A stretch of 64,000 bases of DNA from Acidobacteriota bacterium (lineage in GTDB: Bacteria; Acidobacteriota; Holophagae; Thermotomaculales; Thermotomaculaceae): contig JAADGL010000045.1 in NCBI GenBank assembly GCA_013152385.1, forward strand, positions 1-64,000. The letters are read 5' to 3'. Below, in pieces: positions 52,960-61,814 of the stretch. Each line of letters begins with the position of its first letter. Position 1 is the first letter of the stretch. A model generated the notes under the pieces. It made no database searches. It saw only the letters and a program-made list of their open reading frames with translations, and was not told the origin of the DNA. A program made the translations under genes and the position numbers.

Positions 52960-55900
52960 TCACTCTGCATTGTGCAGCATTTTGGTTTTAAAAAAATTCC
53001 AGACTTCATTTACCATTTCAATATCATGGTTCTGTTTTCCGAAGTAGTATTCGAATAAGCGGGAGTAACGTTCCTGAATGCTGGGAGCAGAGTGGCCGCC
53101 ACCGATAATTTTATATAAAACAACTTCTGTTCCCGAAACGCCGTCCGAATAGGTGTATCGGGTAACGCTTGAATTGTCTGTGGGATCAAGGTCGGGATAA
53201 TGGTACTCAATCGGAACGGTTTTTGTCTGATCAAGGGTGGTCCAGATATTTACGGATTCTTCAGTGGAATAAACGCTTCCGTGGTCTGCGCGGGGCGGGT
53301 CTCCGACGGTTCCGCCGCTGTAGGGCAGATGCCTGTCTGCCGTTCCGTTCATGAATAGAACGGGAACCGGTGATCCGGGCGGCCCGCATTTCGATTGATC
53401 GGGCATGGCGGCTGCCACTGCCGCTACCGCCGCGATTTTGTTCGGCAACTCCACCGCAAGCCGTAATGCCATGAGACCGCCGTTTGAGGTGCCGGAGGCA
53501 TAGATTCTGTTCGAGTCAATCCTGTAGAGCTGTGATAATTTGTCAATTATTGTGGAAATAAAACTGACATCGTCTGCGGTTGAACTGACAGTACAGTTCC
53601 CTCGGCAATCGTTCCATGTCGGCGCATTGTAACTGCCGTCCAATCCTTCGGGATATACGACAATAAATTTTTCATTATCTGCAAGGTTCATCCACAGTTT
53701 GTAGGGCGTTTTGTGGCCGCTTTTTCCTGTCATGTCTTCAATATAAACGCCGCCGCCATGGAGTTCTAATACCATGGGATACGATGAGGTGTCCGGCAGT
53801 TCCGGCACATAAAGTGCGTATCTCCGCTCCCGGTTGTCCACTGTGACAGTGTTGTAAGTCAGGTTCCCTTTCGGAATCATTTTGAACATGGAGGACTGAA
53901 GGTGGCCGTCAGCTGTAATGGTTCCGTTCGGTTCGTCGCTGGCAAGGATGATGTAGGCACCGGCAAGGGGTTCGGAGGATTCGAATACGACGCTTCCGGA
54001 AAAATGGCTCATGTCTTTTTCTCCGGCAAGGTTGATTTCAAAGGCAAAAAGCGGTTCCACGTTTTCCAGCGTGTCTCTGTCCACGATGTTTCCATTTGTG
54101 TCGTAGAGGGTGACGGTGATGTCCGCGTCCGTGTCGCCTGCGTTGGTCAGGTGGAAGATGCTGTTGTGGGGGGTATGGGAAAATCCGTCCGGCGAGGTGG
54201 TATCGTTTGAAATAAATGGAATAACCAGTCTTGTGCCGGTGTCAAAGCTGCTGATACCGGTGATGCCTTCGTTGTGGGACCAGGCATTGTCTCCCTGCAC
54301 CAGTTCGGTGGCAATGGGAATGTCGGATACAATTTTCAAAATACCGGTGAAATGAACAGGGTCGGGAAGTCCCGACACCAGGGCGGACAAGTCAATGCCG
54401 TAATTGCCCGGGTCGCCCACCACGCCTTTTACTTTTCTTTCTGGTGCCAGTGTCAGGGTGATTTCCCGAAGTTGGCTTTTTCCGGTTTTTGAGGGATTTG
54501 CCACGTTGCTTCCTTCCACGTATAAATCCATGGTAACAGTTGCGGCTGTGCTGCCGGGGTTCAGCAGCGCGATTCCCCGCCAGTCGGCATCTTTGGTCAT
54601 GGGGAGATAAAATACGGTGTCCAGACGGTTTTCCGGTGTCGCGTTGAGTCCGCTCATCACGCCCAGTGAATCTCCGCTTTCGTGGACACCAAATAATTGA
54701 TAACTCATTGTCTTACATCCGTTTACGCCGTTTATTTTCATCCATTCCTCATCCTCGGAACCGCTGACGTCCTCACTGACATACGCCACTTTGTCAATGG
54801 GGGTGGAGCCGTCAAGAAAACTCATGGAAACCGGGGTATCCACGTCACTGCCGCTGTCTTCATCGTATTTATGGAAGTCCAGTGTCAGTTTACCGCCGGG
54901 GGAGTTGGTCCAGTGGGCGATTCCGGTCCACCACTGCCAGCTTTCGTCAATGTGTCCGATGTAGGCGGTTTCACTGAGCAATTGGTTTTCCGCGTCGGCC
55001 CAGTCGGCGGCAGCCACACTGCGCAGTTCCAGCCCGCTGGCAATTCCCTTTGCTTTGAAGCGCTCTGCGATGGCAAAGTCGCCGGTGCTTTCCACCTTCA
55101 AACTGGCAATTTTGCCGTAATCTGAAGGCGTGAGAGCGGTATTGAAGGGGATCATGTTGATGTTCCAGTCTACTGTTGCCCGATTGGTCAATGTCAACCA
55201 CCCTGTTTCTGCTATGGGGTTTCCTTCTTTGTCCAGTGCGGTAATTTGGAGGTTCGCGGAATCATTGTCCCCGTCGGTGATGGAGATGACGGTTTCCCAG
55301 AAACTGGAAGACGGGTCATCCGATGACGGCCGGTAGTCCACGTGGGGAACAATGGCAAACCATGCCGGGTTTACGTCTTCGGGGTAGAAATCCAGGAAGG
55401 CAACCACGCCGTCATGGTCGGAGACTCCGACGGGGGTATCCGGATTTGCATCGTCGGCATAACTTGCCGGAGCATCGGCATCTGCGTGGGCAAATGCCAC
55501 ATCCCGGACAAAATACCGGGCACTGTGGGAAGCGAGAATATGGTCAATAATTTGAATATTGCCGTTGTGGACGTAGGAGTACCGGTTTTCAAGGGGGGCA
55601 AGGGCTGATAGGTCGGTAAGATCCGGGTCCACTTCGTCTGTGGCCGGGAGCATGGCACCCAGGGGGTCGGGGTGCCCTTTAATTTGTCCGGTTACATCCA
55701 CATAACCGTCTGTGAAGTCAAAGGCGTTAAAATCACCGGCCACAAAGAAAGGTACCTGTGGATGATCGGCCTGATACTCTTCCACAAACCGGGAGATGTG
55801 CAGCGCCTGCTGATAGCGTTTGGCCCGGACAAAATCTTTTTTCGCAGGGTCGTCGATACCGTTTAGGGAACGGTTGTGAATAACCAGTACCGAAATGGCC

Positions 55901-57090
55901 CGGCTTTTTCCATTTATTTCTGCAGTGGCTTCCAGCAGAAGCGGGGGCCGGTCGTGGAGGGTGTAGGTGGAGCCGTTGATGTCAAAAGTATCGTCCACCT
56001 GTTCTTCCGTAACCGCATTGACCTGAATGTCATCCCGCACCATAACGCCGTTGTGAATATCGCCGGTACCGCTTGCACCGAAATAAACAGTGTAGTGAAC
56101 CGACGGATCGTCATTATGGATTTTATCCGCAAGCTGTTGCAGCGCATCTTCTGAGCCGATTTCTTCCAGGCACAGAATATCCGGTGATTTCAAAATGTTG
56201 CGAATCAGCAGTGAAGCTTTTGAGAGGCGGATATCAAAATTTGCGTCGCTTGCGATGAACCGCAGCATGTTCTGGGTTGCAATGAGCAGTTCCCCGGGGG
56301 TTTTGTCCCGGACTGCTACCGGATAGCTGTTTTCCGCCAGATTCAGGGTGTCGGGGAGCAGTTTATAGTTTCCGTATGCGTAAGTCAGAGGCCCGACGGC
56401 TTTTACAATGCCGGTTCCTCCGAAAATATTTCGGTCTGTCAGCCCCAGGCCGTTGGGATCCATTTGAAACCGTTCCGGGTTTCCGTCCCAAACCGGAAGC
56501 CCGTTTTCTCCCGGGTAGATAATCCCCGGTTCCCGTTTCGGCCGCGAGGACGTTGCCACTACCATCACGTCTCCGTGGGAATCGTTTCCTTCGCAGACGA
56601 CGCCGTTGTCAATTTCCACCCGCATCCCTTCGCACCGTTCCAGGTCGGTGCCCGGATAGGGTTGATCGGGGCTGGGGAAATCTTCGTTCAATACCACGGG
56701 CAAAGGCAGCGGGTTTCCGCTGGAAATTACAGTCAGCCCGGATACGCTGCCAAGCTCGGTTAAGTTGTAATACTCGGAAACCGCAGCGGTCAGTGTGATT
56801 TTGTCTCCCACTGCGACAGTGGGCGCGGCGCCGGTGTACACATAAATTCCTTCCGATGTGAGCGGGTCGCTGTCCGTGTCGGCATCTGCCGCCTGGAGGA
56901 AAAATCCCGTGCCGGTCAGTCCGGTGACAATGCCTCCGGTATCTACTGTCTGCCCCGTCATGGGGGATTCGCTTCCGTTTCCCTGAATATCATGAATCGG
57001 AATAAAGGTTTTTGTGCCGGAACCGGCAAAGGAAAGGATGGAAAATACCAGCAAAAAACAGGACAAAACCAACGAACGACGGATTTTCAT
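52960..57090 (-). CDS. secreted nuclease-esterase fusion with repeat linker
   Basis: 1376 residues with an N-terminal signal peptide (about 1-22). Residues about 30-260 carry an OB-like domain as in ExeM/NucH nucleases. Residues about 280-580 form an endonuclease/exonuclease/phosphatase domain with Q-N-M near 285, E in C-L-E-E-I, G-D453-F-N-A, D-H-I-L, and S-D-H559-D; all expected catalytic positions are seen. Residues about 600-1080 are four beta-rich modules of the W-T-G type. Residues about 1090-1376 are a PHB-depolymerase/feruloyl-esterase-like alpha/beta hydrolase with H-G-G-G, the nucleophile S1202 in G-T-S-N-G-G, and H1333. It probably degrades extracellular DNA and an ester polymer or sugar ester. 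Confidence 0.85.
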   Translation of the reverse strand: MKIRRSLVLSCFLLVFSILSFAGSGTKTFIPIHDIQGNGSESPMTGQTVDTGGIVTGLTGTGFFLQAADADTDSDPLTSEGIYVYTGAAPTVAVGDKITLTAAVSEYYNLTELGSVSGLTVISSGNPLPLPVVLNEDFPSPDQPYPGTDLERCEGMRVEIDNGVVCEGNDSHGDVMVVATSSRPKREPGIIYPGENGLPVWDGNPERFQMDPNGLGLTDRNIFGGTGIVKAVGPLTYAYGNYKLLPDTLNLAENSYPVAVRDKTPGELLIATQNMLRFIASDANFDIRLSKASLLIRNILKSPDILCLEEIGSEDALQQLADKIHNDDPSVHYTVYFGASGTGDIHNGVMVRDDIQVNAVTEEQVDDTFDINGSTYTLHDRPPLLLEATAEINGKSRAISVLVIHNRSLNGIDDPAKKDFVRAKRYQQALHISRFVEEYQADHPQVPFFVAGDFNAFDFTDGYVDVTGQIKGHPDPLGAMLPATDEVDPDLTDLSALAPLENRYSYVHNGNIQIIDHILASHSARYFVRDVAFAHADADAPASYADDANPDTPVGVSDHDGVVAFLDFYPEDVNPAWFAIVPHVDYRPSSDDPSSSFWETVISITDGDNDSANLQITALDKEGNPIAETGWLTLTNRATVDWNINMIPFNTALTPSDYGKIASLKVESTGDFAIAERFKAKGIASGLELRSVAAADWADAENQLLSETAYIGHIDESWQWWTGIAHWTNSPGGKLTLDFHKYDEDSGSDVDTPVSMSFLDGSTPIDKVAYVSEDVSGSEDEEWMKINGVNGCKTMSYQLFGVHESGDSLGVMSGLNATPENRLDTVFYLPMTKDADWRGIALLNPGSTAATVTMDLYVEGSNVANPSKTGKSQLREITLTLAPERKVKGVVGDPGNYGIDLSALVSGLPDPVHFTGILKIVSDIPIATELVQGDNAWSHNEGITGISSFDTGTRLVIPFISNDTTSPDGFSHTPHNSIFHLTNAGDTDADITVTLYDTNGNIVDRDTLENVEPLFAFEINLAGEKDMSHFSGSVVFESSEPLAGAYIILASDEPNGTITADGHLQSSMFKMIPKGNLTYNTVTVDNRERRYALYVPELPDTSSYPMVLELHGGGVYIEDMTGKSGHKTPYKLWMNLADNEKFIVVYPEGLDGSYNAPTWNDCRGNCTVSSTADDVSFISTIIDKLSQLYRIDSNRIYASGTSNGGLMALRLAVELPNKIAAVAAVAAAMPDQSKCGPPGSPVPVLFMNGTADRHLPYSGGTVGDPPRADHGSVYSTEESVNIWTTLDQTKTVPIEYHYPDLDPTDNSSVTRYTYSDGVSGTEVVLYKIIGGGHSAPSIQERYSRLFEYYFGKQNHDIEMVNEVWNFFKTKMLHNAE

Positions 57091-57190
57091 TTTTCCTCCA
57101 TCGCGCCGCAGCGCAAAAGTTAAATTTCTCCGTTGATTGTACCATTCTTCTTTCTTTTGTGCCGGGGGATAATTTTAAAAGAAACAAAAT

Positions 57191-57225
57191 AACAAAAGGG
57201 GAAATGCCTGATTTCCCCTTTTGTT
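57191..57225 (-). terminator. intrinsic terminator after the flavoprotein gene
   Basis: A perfect 15-bp stem (57191-57205 with 57211-57225) around a five-base loop; the minus strand then reads T-rich (TATTTTGTTTC), ending the flavoprotein transcript. The T-rich flank on the other side makes it bidirectional. Confidence 0.85.
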
Positions 57226-57264
57226 TTAATAACAGTCGCAGTTCCGCAATTGTTGGAACAGTGT

Positions 57265-58623
57265 TCAGTTCCGGAGTTTATCCAGGATTTTTTCCGCACA
57301 GGCAACAATGATATTATTTGCGGGATAAAATGATTGATACGGCTGTGCCGCATAACTCAGCTGCACCAGATGGTCTGCTGTCAGTTTATGTTGGATTGCC
57401 AGTGTCACAGTGTTCAGTTTGTCAATCACCGGAGAACCGCTGACCATTTGAGCACCGAGAATCCTTTTGGTTTTTCTGTCCGCAATTAATTTCATTTTCA
57501 ACTTTTTCGAGTTGGGCAGAATCGGAAAAATTGTGGTCAGTTCGGCAGTCGCAGTGATAATGTCAAATTTCCCCTGCGCTTCGCTTTCTTTCAGTCCGGT
57601 GCCACCCACATACAGGTTTTCGACTTTTGTCGCGGCTCCGTTGAAAAAGCCCGGGTAGTGCCGCTTGTCTCCGATAAAATTCTTTGCCAGCATCCTGGCC
57701 ATGGGCACTGCGTTTGTTGCCAGTTTTCCCGGCACCACCTCACCGGTGATTCCGCTTACAAACTGGACGCAGTCCCCCACCGCATACACATCTTTGATAT
57801 TGGTTTCCATTTTATCATTCACAATAATCCCCTGTTTGCCGATTGCAAGAGCGGTATCGGTAAAGAGTTCGGTTCTGGCTCTCATTCCCACGGAAAAGAC
57901 AACAATTCCCCGCGGCCCTTCTCCGGTATTGCCGGAGTCCCCGAAGGAAATCTTTTGTCCGGTATCCAGTACAACGCCGGAAACCCACTCTTTGCCCTCA
58001 AGTTTCTCAACTTTTGCGTTGAGGTGCAGTTTGACACCGGATTCTGTCAGTGTCTCTTCCACCGGCCCGATCATGTCTCCTTCCACAAGATTGGGCAGAA
58101 CGTGGGGGGTCATGTCCACCAGGTGGCACTCTTTTGTGACTTTGTTCAATGCCTGCGCAACTTCGATTCCGATGGCCCCGGCTCCGATGACGACAGCATA
58201 TTCGATGGTATGCCTGTCAATGATTTCTTTGATGTCGCAGAGATGTTTTCCGGTTTTAAAAACAAAAACACCCTTTGTTTCTATTCCCGGGATGGGCGGC
58301 AGAATCGGATCCGCTCCGGTGGCGATAATCAGTTTTTGATATCCGTAACTTTCTCCGTCAGCCGTAGTAACGGTTTTGTTGTCAAAATCAACCCGGGTCA
58401 CCGCACTGCGGATCAAGTCCGCTCCCGAGCCGGTTACAAGGCTGTCGCTTTTGAACGATTTCTCAAGGGGAATTTCGTTCTCAATCACATAAGGCATCGC
58501 ACAGTAAATCATGGAGTATTCTTCGGGCCGGATAATTGCCACCTTTTTTGCCTTTCCCAGGTTCTTCGCGATGGTAATTCCGGCCGGGCCGCCGCCGATG
58601 GTCACGATATCATATGTTTTCAT
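57265..58623 (-). CDS. FAD-dependent oxidoreductase of the CoA-disulfide reductase/NADH oxidase family
   Basis: 452 residues. FAD motif G-G-G-P-A-G at 10-15, the single redox-active cysteine C41 in Y-C-A-M-P-Y (as in CoA-disulfide reductase and NADH oxidase), a second Rossmann motif G-A-G-A-I-G-I-E near 170, and A-V-G-D-C near 290. With one Cys rather than a CxxC pair, it reduces CoA-type disulfides, sulfur or oxygen; no rhodanese domain is fused. It is transcribed divergently from the DUF302-like gene, with a 14-bp palindrome between its -35 and -10. Confidence 0.88.
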   Translation of the reverse strand: MKTYDIVTIGGGPAGITIAKNLGKAKKVAIIRPEEYSMIYCAMPYVIENEIPLEKSFKSDSLVTGSGADLIRSAVTRVDFDNKTVTTADGESYGYQKLIIATGADPILPPIPGIETKGVFVFKTGKHLCDIKEIIDRHTIEYAVVIGAGAIGIEVAQALNKVTKECHLVDMTPHVLPNLVEGDMIGPVEETLTESGVKLHLNAKVEKLEGKEWVSGVVLDTGQKISFGDSGNTGEGPRGIVVFSVGMRARTELFTDTALAIGKQGIIVNDKMETNIKDVYAVGDCVQFVSGITGEVVPGKLATNAVPMARMLAKNFIGDKRHYPGFFNGAATKVENLYVGGTGLKESEAQGKFDIITATAELTTIFPILPNSKKLKMKLIADRKTKRILGAQMVSGSPVIDKLNTVTLAIQHKLTADHLVQLSYAAQPYQSFYPANNIIVACAEKILDKLRN

Positions 58624-58707
58624 CCTGTTTCCTCCTTCCGATGAAACACTTCCGCTGTCAACCGGCTGCTTGACGCCGGTTGGCGCACACTTCTACGGGT
58701 ATGGTAA

Positions 58708-58721
58708 CAGAAAATTTTCTG
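58708..58721. promoter_or_regulatory. 14-bp palindromic operator candidate
   Basis: CAGAAAATTTTCTG is a perfect palindrome nested in an outer ACACTT/AAGTGT repeat (58687-58692 with 58724-58729). On the minus strand it lies in the spacer just after a consensus TTGACA (58732-58727), so a bound protein would block the flavoprotein promoter. Confidence 0.45.
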
Positions 58722-58742
58722 AAAAGTGTCAAAAAAAAGACC

Positions 58743-58771
58743 TTGTGCTGCAAAAAAATTAAAATTAGAAT
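58743..58771 (+). promoter_or_regulatory. promoter of the DUF302-like gene
   Basis: TTGTGC (58743-58748), 17-bp spacer, TAGAAT (58766-58771); the ATG is 71 bases downstream with GGGAGG in front. Confidence 0.5.
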
Positions 58772-58841
58772 AAAAATGTATCTTAAAGAAGATGCAATAG
58801 ATAAGATATTAAGAATGTATGAATATACCGGGAGGTAGAAA

Positions 58842-59729
58842 ATGAGCAAGCCTTTTTTAAAAATTGGAGTCATTGAAGGTCCGCAAGGCGGATTTGACCG
58901 TATGATTGAAACATTGAAGGAAAATATTGTTTTGAACGGGTACAGTCCGGGCGGTGTCCACCGCTGGTCACCGCAGGCATTTTCCTTTGAATTTCACAAT
59001 GACGCACTGAACCGGACACTTCTTTGCCGTGGGTGGGCCAATGTCTACATGTTGCCTCTGTTTAAGGTCGGGGTGTACCGGTCGGGGGCATCCGCCTGTC
59101 TGAACCTCCGCCGCCCCGCTTACTATATGGATTTGCTCGGTGACAATCTGGATGGAAAGACCCGTTTGAAAGTGGAAGAGCAATTTGCCGATTTTAAGGG
59201 GAAAGTTATCCGTTTTTTTGAAAAATCAGCCGCTGTGCTGGGTGCCATGACACTGCTTCATCTGGAAGACGGTTACGATGTGGATGATTCCCGAATGGCG
59301 TATCTCAACCGTTTGAAAAAGAACCGGGACATTTACCGGGAATCTGCGGGTTCGGATCCCCGGAAAAAAGTGAAAGAACTGGCGGATAAGGTGGTGAAGG
59401 GGTTTAACGAGCTGGAGGGCTGGAAAATCATAGACCGCCGGGAATACACGGATGCACCCGGAGTGGATTCCCTTGAATTCATTGAATTCTGCACGCCGAA
59501 GTATGCCGGTATCTCCATGGAAATGAACCGGAAATACAATCTTCTTCTCCCCTGTCTCGGATCTGTCCGGTCGGAAAACGGAGAAGCGGCTGTCAATATT
59601 TATCTGCCCCGGTTCATGTTCAAGCCTTTATTTTACAGTGTGGACCGTTTTGAACGCACAGCGCGGAAAGGATTTCCCGAGACAGTGGAAGGTATTATCC
59701 GGGATACCTGTCTGAAATACATTAAGTGA
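58842..59729 (+). CDS. tandem DUF302-like protein
   Basis: 295 residues, no signal peptide. Two halves resemble the DUF302 fold: G-F-D-x-x-I-E-x-L-K-E-x-I-x-x-N-G-Y near 18-34 followed by Y-M-L-P-L-F-K-V-G-V-Y near 70, and E-F-C-T-P-K-Y then L-L-L-P-C-L-G-S-V-R-S near 225-250, matching the DUF302 motif L-L-P-C-x-x-x-V. The match is by eye and is inference. DUF302 proteins are of unknown function and sometimes linked to redox. It is divergent from the CoA-disulfide-reductase-like gene and shares its operator region. Confidence 0.6.
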   Translation: MSKPFLKIGVIEGPQGGFDRMIETLKENIVLNGYSPGGVHRWSPQAFSFEFHNDALNRTLLCRGWANVYMLPLFKVGVYRSGASACLNLRRPAYYMDLLGDNLDGKTRLKVEEQFADFKGKVIRFFEKSAAVLGAMTLLHLEDGYDVDDSRMAYLNRLKKNRDIYRESAGSDPRKKVKELADKVVKGFNELEGWKIIDRREYTDAPGVDSLEFIEFCTPKYAGISMEMNRKYNLLLPCLGSVRSENGEAAVNIYLPRFMFKPLFYSVDRFERTARKGFPETVEGIIRDTCLKYIK

Positions 59730-59766
59730 ATAAAGGCTGTATCGCTTTTTAAATGATTCTTTGGGG

Positions 59767-60840
59767 TTACAATATCTCTTTCCCCGGGAATTTGTATGCG
59801 CGGTTCCATTTCCGGAAAGCTGTCAGCTGTTCTTTGTGGGTCTTTTGCCAGATTTCAGCTTCCCCGGGTGCTGCGGACTGCAGTGCAGTCATACAGAATG
59901 CCTGTGTCAATTTTTTGTCGGCAAGCGTTCTGTAATAGTTACTGTAATATTTCCAGGCAAAATCGTTTGCTTCAGTGTGGTGTTCCGCCATGAACTTAAA
60001 CAGTCTGCTCAATTGGAAGCACATTTTATCCATATCCGTTTTTCCGGCAATTCCCTCTTTTGACAGTATCAGCGTATTGTTCAGGGAGAGCATTACATTT
60101 AAATCGGTGTAAGCATTCTTCTTTCCCAGTAAGTCATTCAGGTTCAGGGTAATTGCTGTGCCTTTCTTTGTCTTTGTGACACCTGAGGACAGAATCCTGC
60201 GCAATTCGGTTACAATCAATTTGGCTCGTGGACTGTTTGGTTCCAGAGAGAGAAACCTCATGTAGGCAAATACCGCTTGTATTCGCATATGTTCAGCTTC
60301 CCAAAGCTGTCCCAGCATCATTTGACTTGTTGGATGATTCGGGTTTAACACACTTGAATGCTGAAAGGCTTTTTCGGCTTTGCCGTATTTTTTCATGCGA
60401 AATAACGTGAGTCCCATATTGTAATAAAGGAGATATTCATCCGGGCTTCTTTTCAGTCCGTCACGGTAACACGCCAGTGCTTCCCGGGGCTTTCCCAGGT
60501 CATCCAAGCAGTTGCCTTTCAGCAGATAAAGCATTGTCGGGTTTTTGGCAATTCGGATTCCCCTGTCAGCCGTTTCCATTGCTTTTTGCAGTTGATGGTT
60601 TGCGGCATAGCTGTATCCCATTTCATAGATTGCACGTGTGTTGTTCGGGTCTCTTTTCAGCAGGCCATTGTAAAGTTGGATTGCTTCCGCATATCTGTGC
60701 TGATCGTGAAGCCGAATACCTTTATTGATGATGGCATCCGCTTCTGCAGGAGGAACGGTTGTTACGATGTTGCCGGGCCGCCGGGCACATCCCAGGGCAA
60801 AAACCAGAAAAATTGATATGATTACAAAACGATAATTCAC
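59767..60840 (-). CDS. TPR-repeat lipoprotein
   Basis: 357 residues. Lipobox A-L-G-C18 after a short signal peptide. About five tetratricopeptide repeats (about 33-205, e.g. A-I-Q-L-Y-N-G-L-L-K-R-D-P-N-N and A-L-A-C-Y-R-D-G-L-K-R-S-P-D-E), then a helical C-terminal domain of 150 residues that is not recognised. A periplasmic scaffold or assembly lipoprotein is likely. The GTG start has GGAGG four bases upstream; a TATAAT lies just before on the minus strand (60859-60854). Confidence 0.75.
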   Translation of the reverse strand: MNYRFVIISIFLVFALGCARRPGNIVTTVPPAEADAIINKGIRLHDQHRYAEAIQLYNGLLKRDPNNTRAIYEMGYSYAANHQLQKAMETADRGIRIAKNPTMLYLLKGNCLDDLGKPREALACYRDGLKRSPDEYLLYYNMGLTLFRMKKYGKAEKAFQHSSVLNPNHPTSQMMLGQLWEAEHMRIQAVFAYMRFLSLEPNSPRAKLIVTELRRILSSGVTKTKKGTAITLNLNDLLGKKNAYTDLNVMLSLNNTLILSKEGIAGKTDMDKMCFQLSRLFKFMAEHHTEANDFAWKYYSNYYRTLADKKLTQAFCMTALQSAAPGEAEIWQKTHKEQLTAFRKWNRAYKFPGKEIL

Positions 60841-61149
60841 ATATCCTCCTTCAATTATAGAAGATTTCCTGCATCGGGGAATTGTGACGGAGATACGGTT
60901 TCAAGTCCATTTTTCAAACCGGGTATCACAAGCACATACAATTCTAAATAAATTATATCTGAGTTTTTCGAAGAGATAAAGGAAGAAAAGGGAAATATTC
61001 CGGTTGGAAAATGGAATATGATCACGAAGTTTTGTAATGTTACCGAGTCGTGGTATCTTTTGAGGTGATTTGTGATTTTGCCGGCACTCCATTTTTGTTT
61101 TTTATTATGAATTTGCAGCATAATAGTGGAATCGGAGGAAGAGAACCGA
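60841..61149. other. divergent intergenic region
   Basis: A 309-bp gap between the TPR lipoprotein (minus) and the UDG-family gene (plus). No convincing gene; a minus-strand open frame of 116 codons has no ribosome site and an improbable composition. The region holds the TATAAT of the lipoprotein gene (60854-60859) and AT-rich DNA near 60945-60975. I see no repeat or structured element beyond this. Confidence 0.5.
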
Positions 61150-61755
61150 ATGAATACAATCCGGGAATTTATTGCCGAATTGGAAAAGCAGAAAAATACG
61201 TCCACGGTGTCAAACCCTTATCTGGTACCGGGAGTTGCCGGAAATCTGGAGGTTTATCTGGAAGTGATGTTAAAGTTCGGGGGAAAGAGAATCTTGTTGG
61301 TGGGTGAAGCGCCCGGCTACAAAGGATGCAAAATTACAGGCATACCGTTTACAAGCGGTAAGGTCTTTAAAAATATCAATCACCCGGTTTTGGTGGAAGT
61401 CGGCAGGAAATTGCTTTTGAGGAAAGTTGAGGCGGAGAACACGGCTACTATTGTGTGGAACTATCTGGCTGAAAAAGACAATACGCCGTTGTTCTGGAAT
61501 TCATTTCCTTATCATCCTCATCCTGAAAATAATGAAGATAAAAATCGTACGCCAACCGATGATGAAATGAAATCCGGTATCCGGTTCCTCCACGCTCTGA
61601 ACAGAATGTTTAAGCCGGAATTAATTGCCGGAATCGGGCATTCCGGTGCCGGTTCCGCGCGGCAGGCATTTCCGGAACGACAAATTCAATATATCAGGCA
61701 CCCCTCATTCGGAGGAAAATCTGATTTTATAGAAGGAATGAATAAGATTATTTGA
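61150..61755 (+). CDS. uracil-DNA-glycosylase-superfamily protein
   Basis: 201 residues. The first motif V-G-E-A-P-G is near 47-51 and the second H-P-S-F near 187, as in family 4/5-type uracil-DNA glycosylases; the body is otherwise diverged and the four iron-sulfur cysteines of family 4 are not seen. It could remove uracil or another damaged base, or be a diverged relative. The ATG at 61150 has GGAGGAAGAG upstream; the in-frame ATG at 61126 is less likely. Stand-alone gene. Confidence 0.7.
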   Translation: MNTIREFIAELEKQKNTSTVSNPYLVPGVAGNLEVYLEVMLKFGGKRILLVGEAPGYKGCKITGIPFTSGKVFKNINHPVLVEVGRKLLLRKVEAENTATIVWNYLAEKDNTPLFWNSFPYHPHPENNEDKNRTPTDDEMKSGIRFLHALNRMFKPELIAGIGHSGAGSARQAFPERQIQYIRHPSFGGKSDFIEGMNKII

Positions 61756-61805
61756 AAAATCACCCGCACTTGGGAGAAAAGGCAATCAACAGTGTATTTT
61801 TCAAA
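61751..61805. repeat. 10-bp inverted repeat between convergent genes
   Basis: TTTGAAAAAT (61751-61760) and ATTTTTCAAA (61796-61805) separated by 35 bases. It could form a weak bidirectional terminator stem, but the loop is long and there is no GC clamp. Confidence 0.35.
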
Positions 61806-61814
61806 CAGCGGAGT

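Noticed and set aside
57658-58644. A 328-codon plus-strand open frame opposite the flavoprotein gene
   Set aside because: Shadow frame of a gene with full FAD and Cys motifs; composition is implausible.
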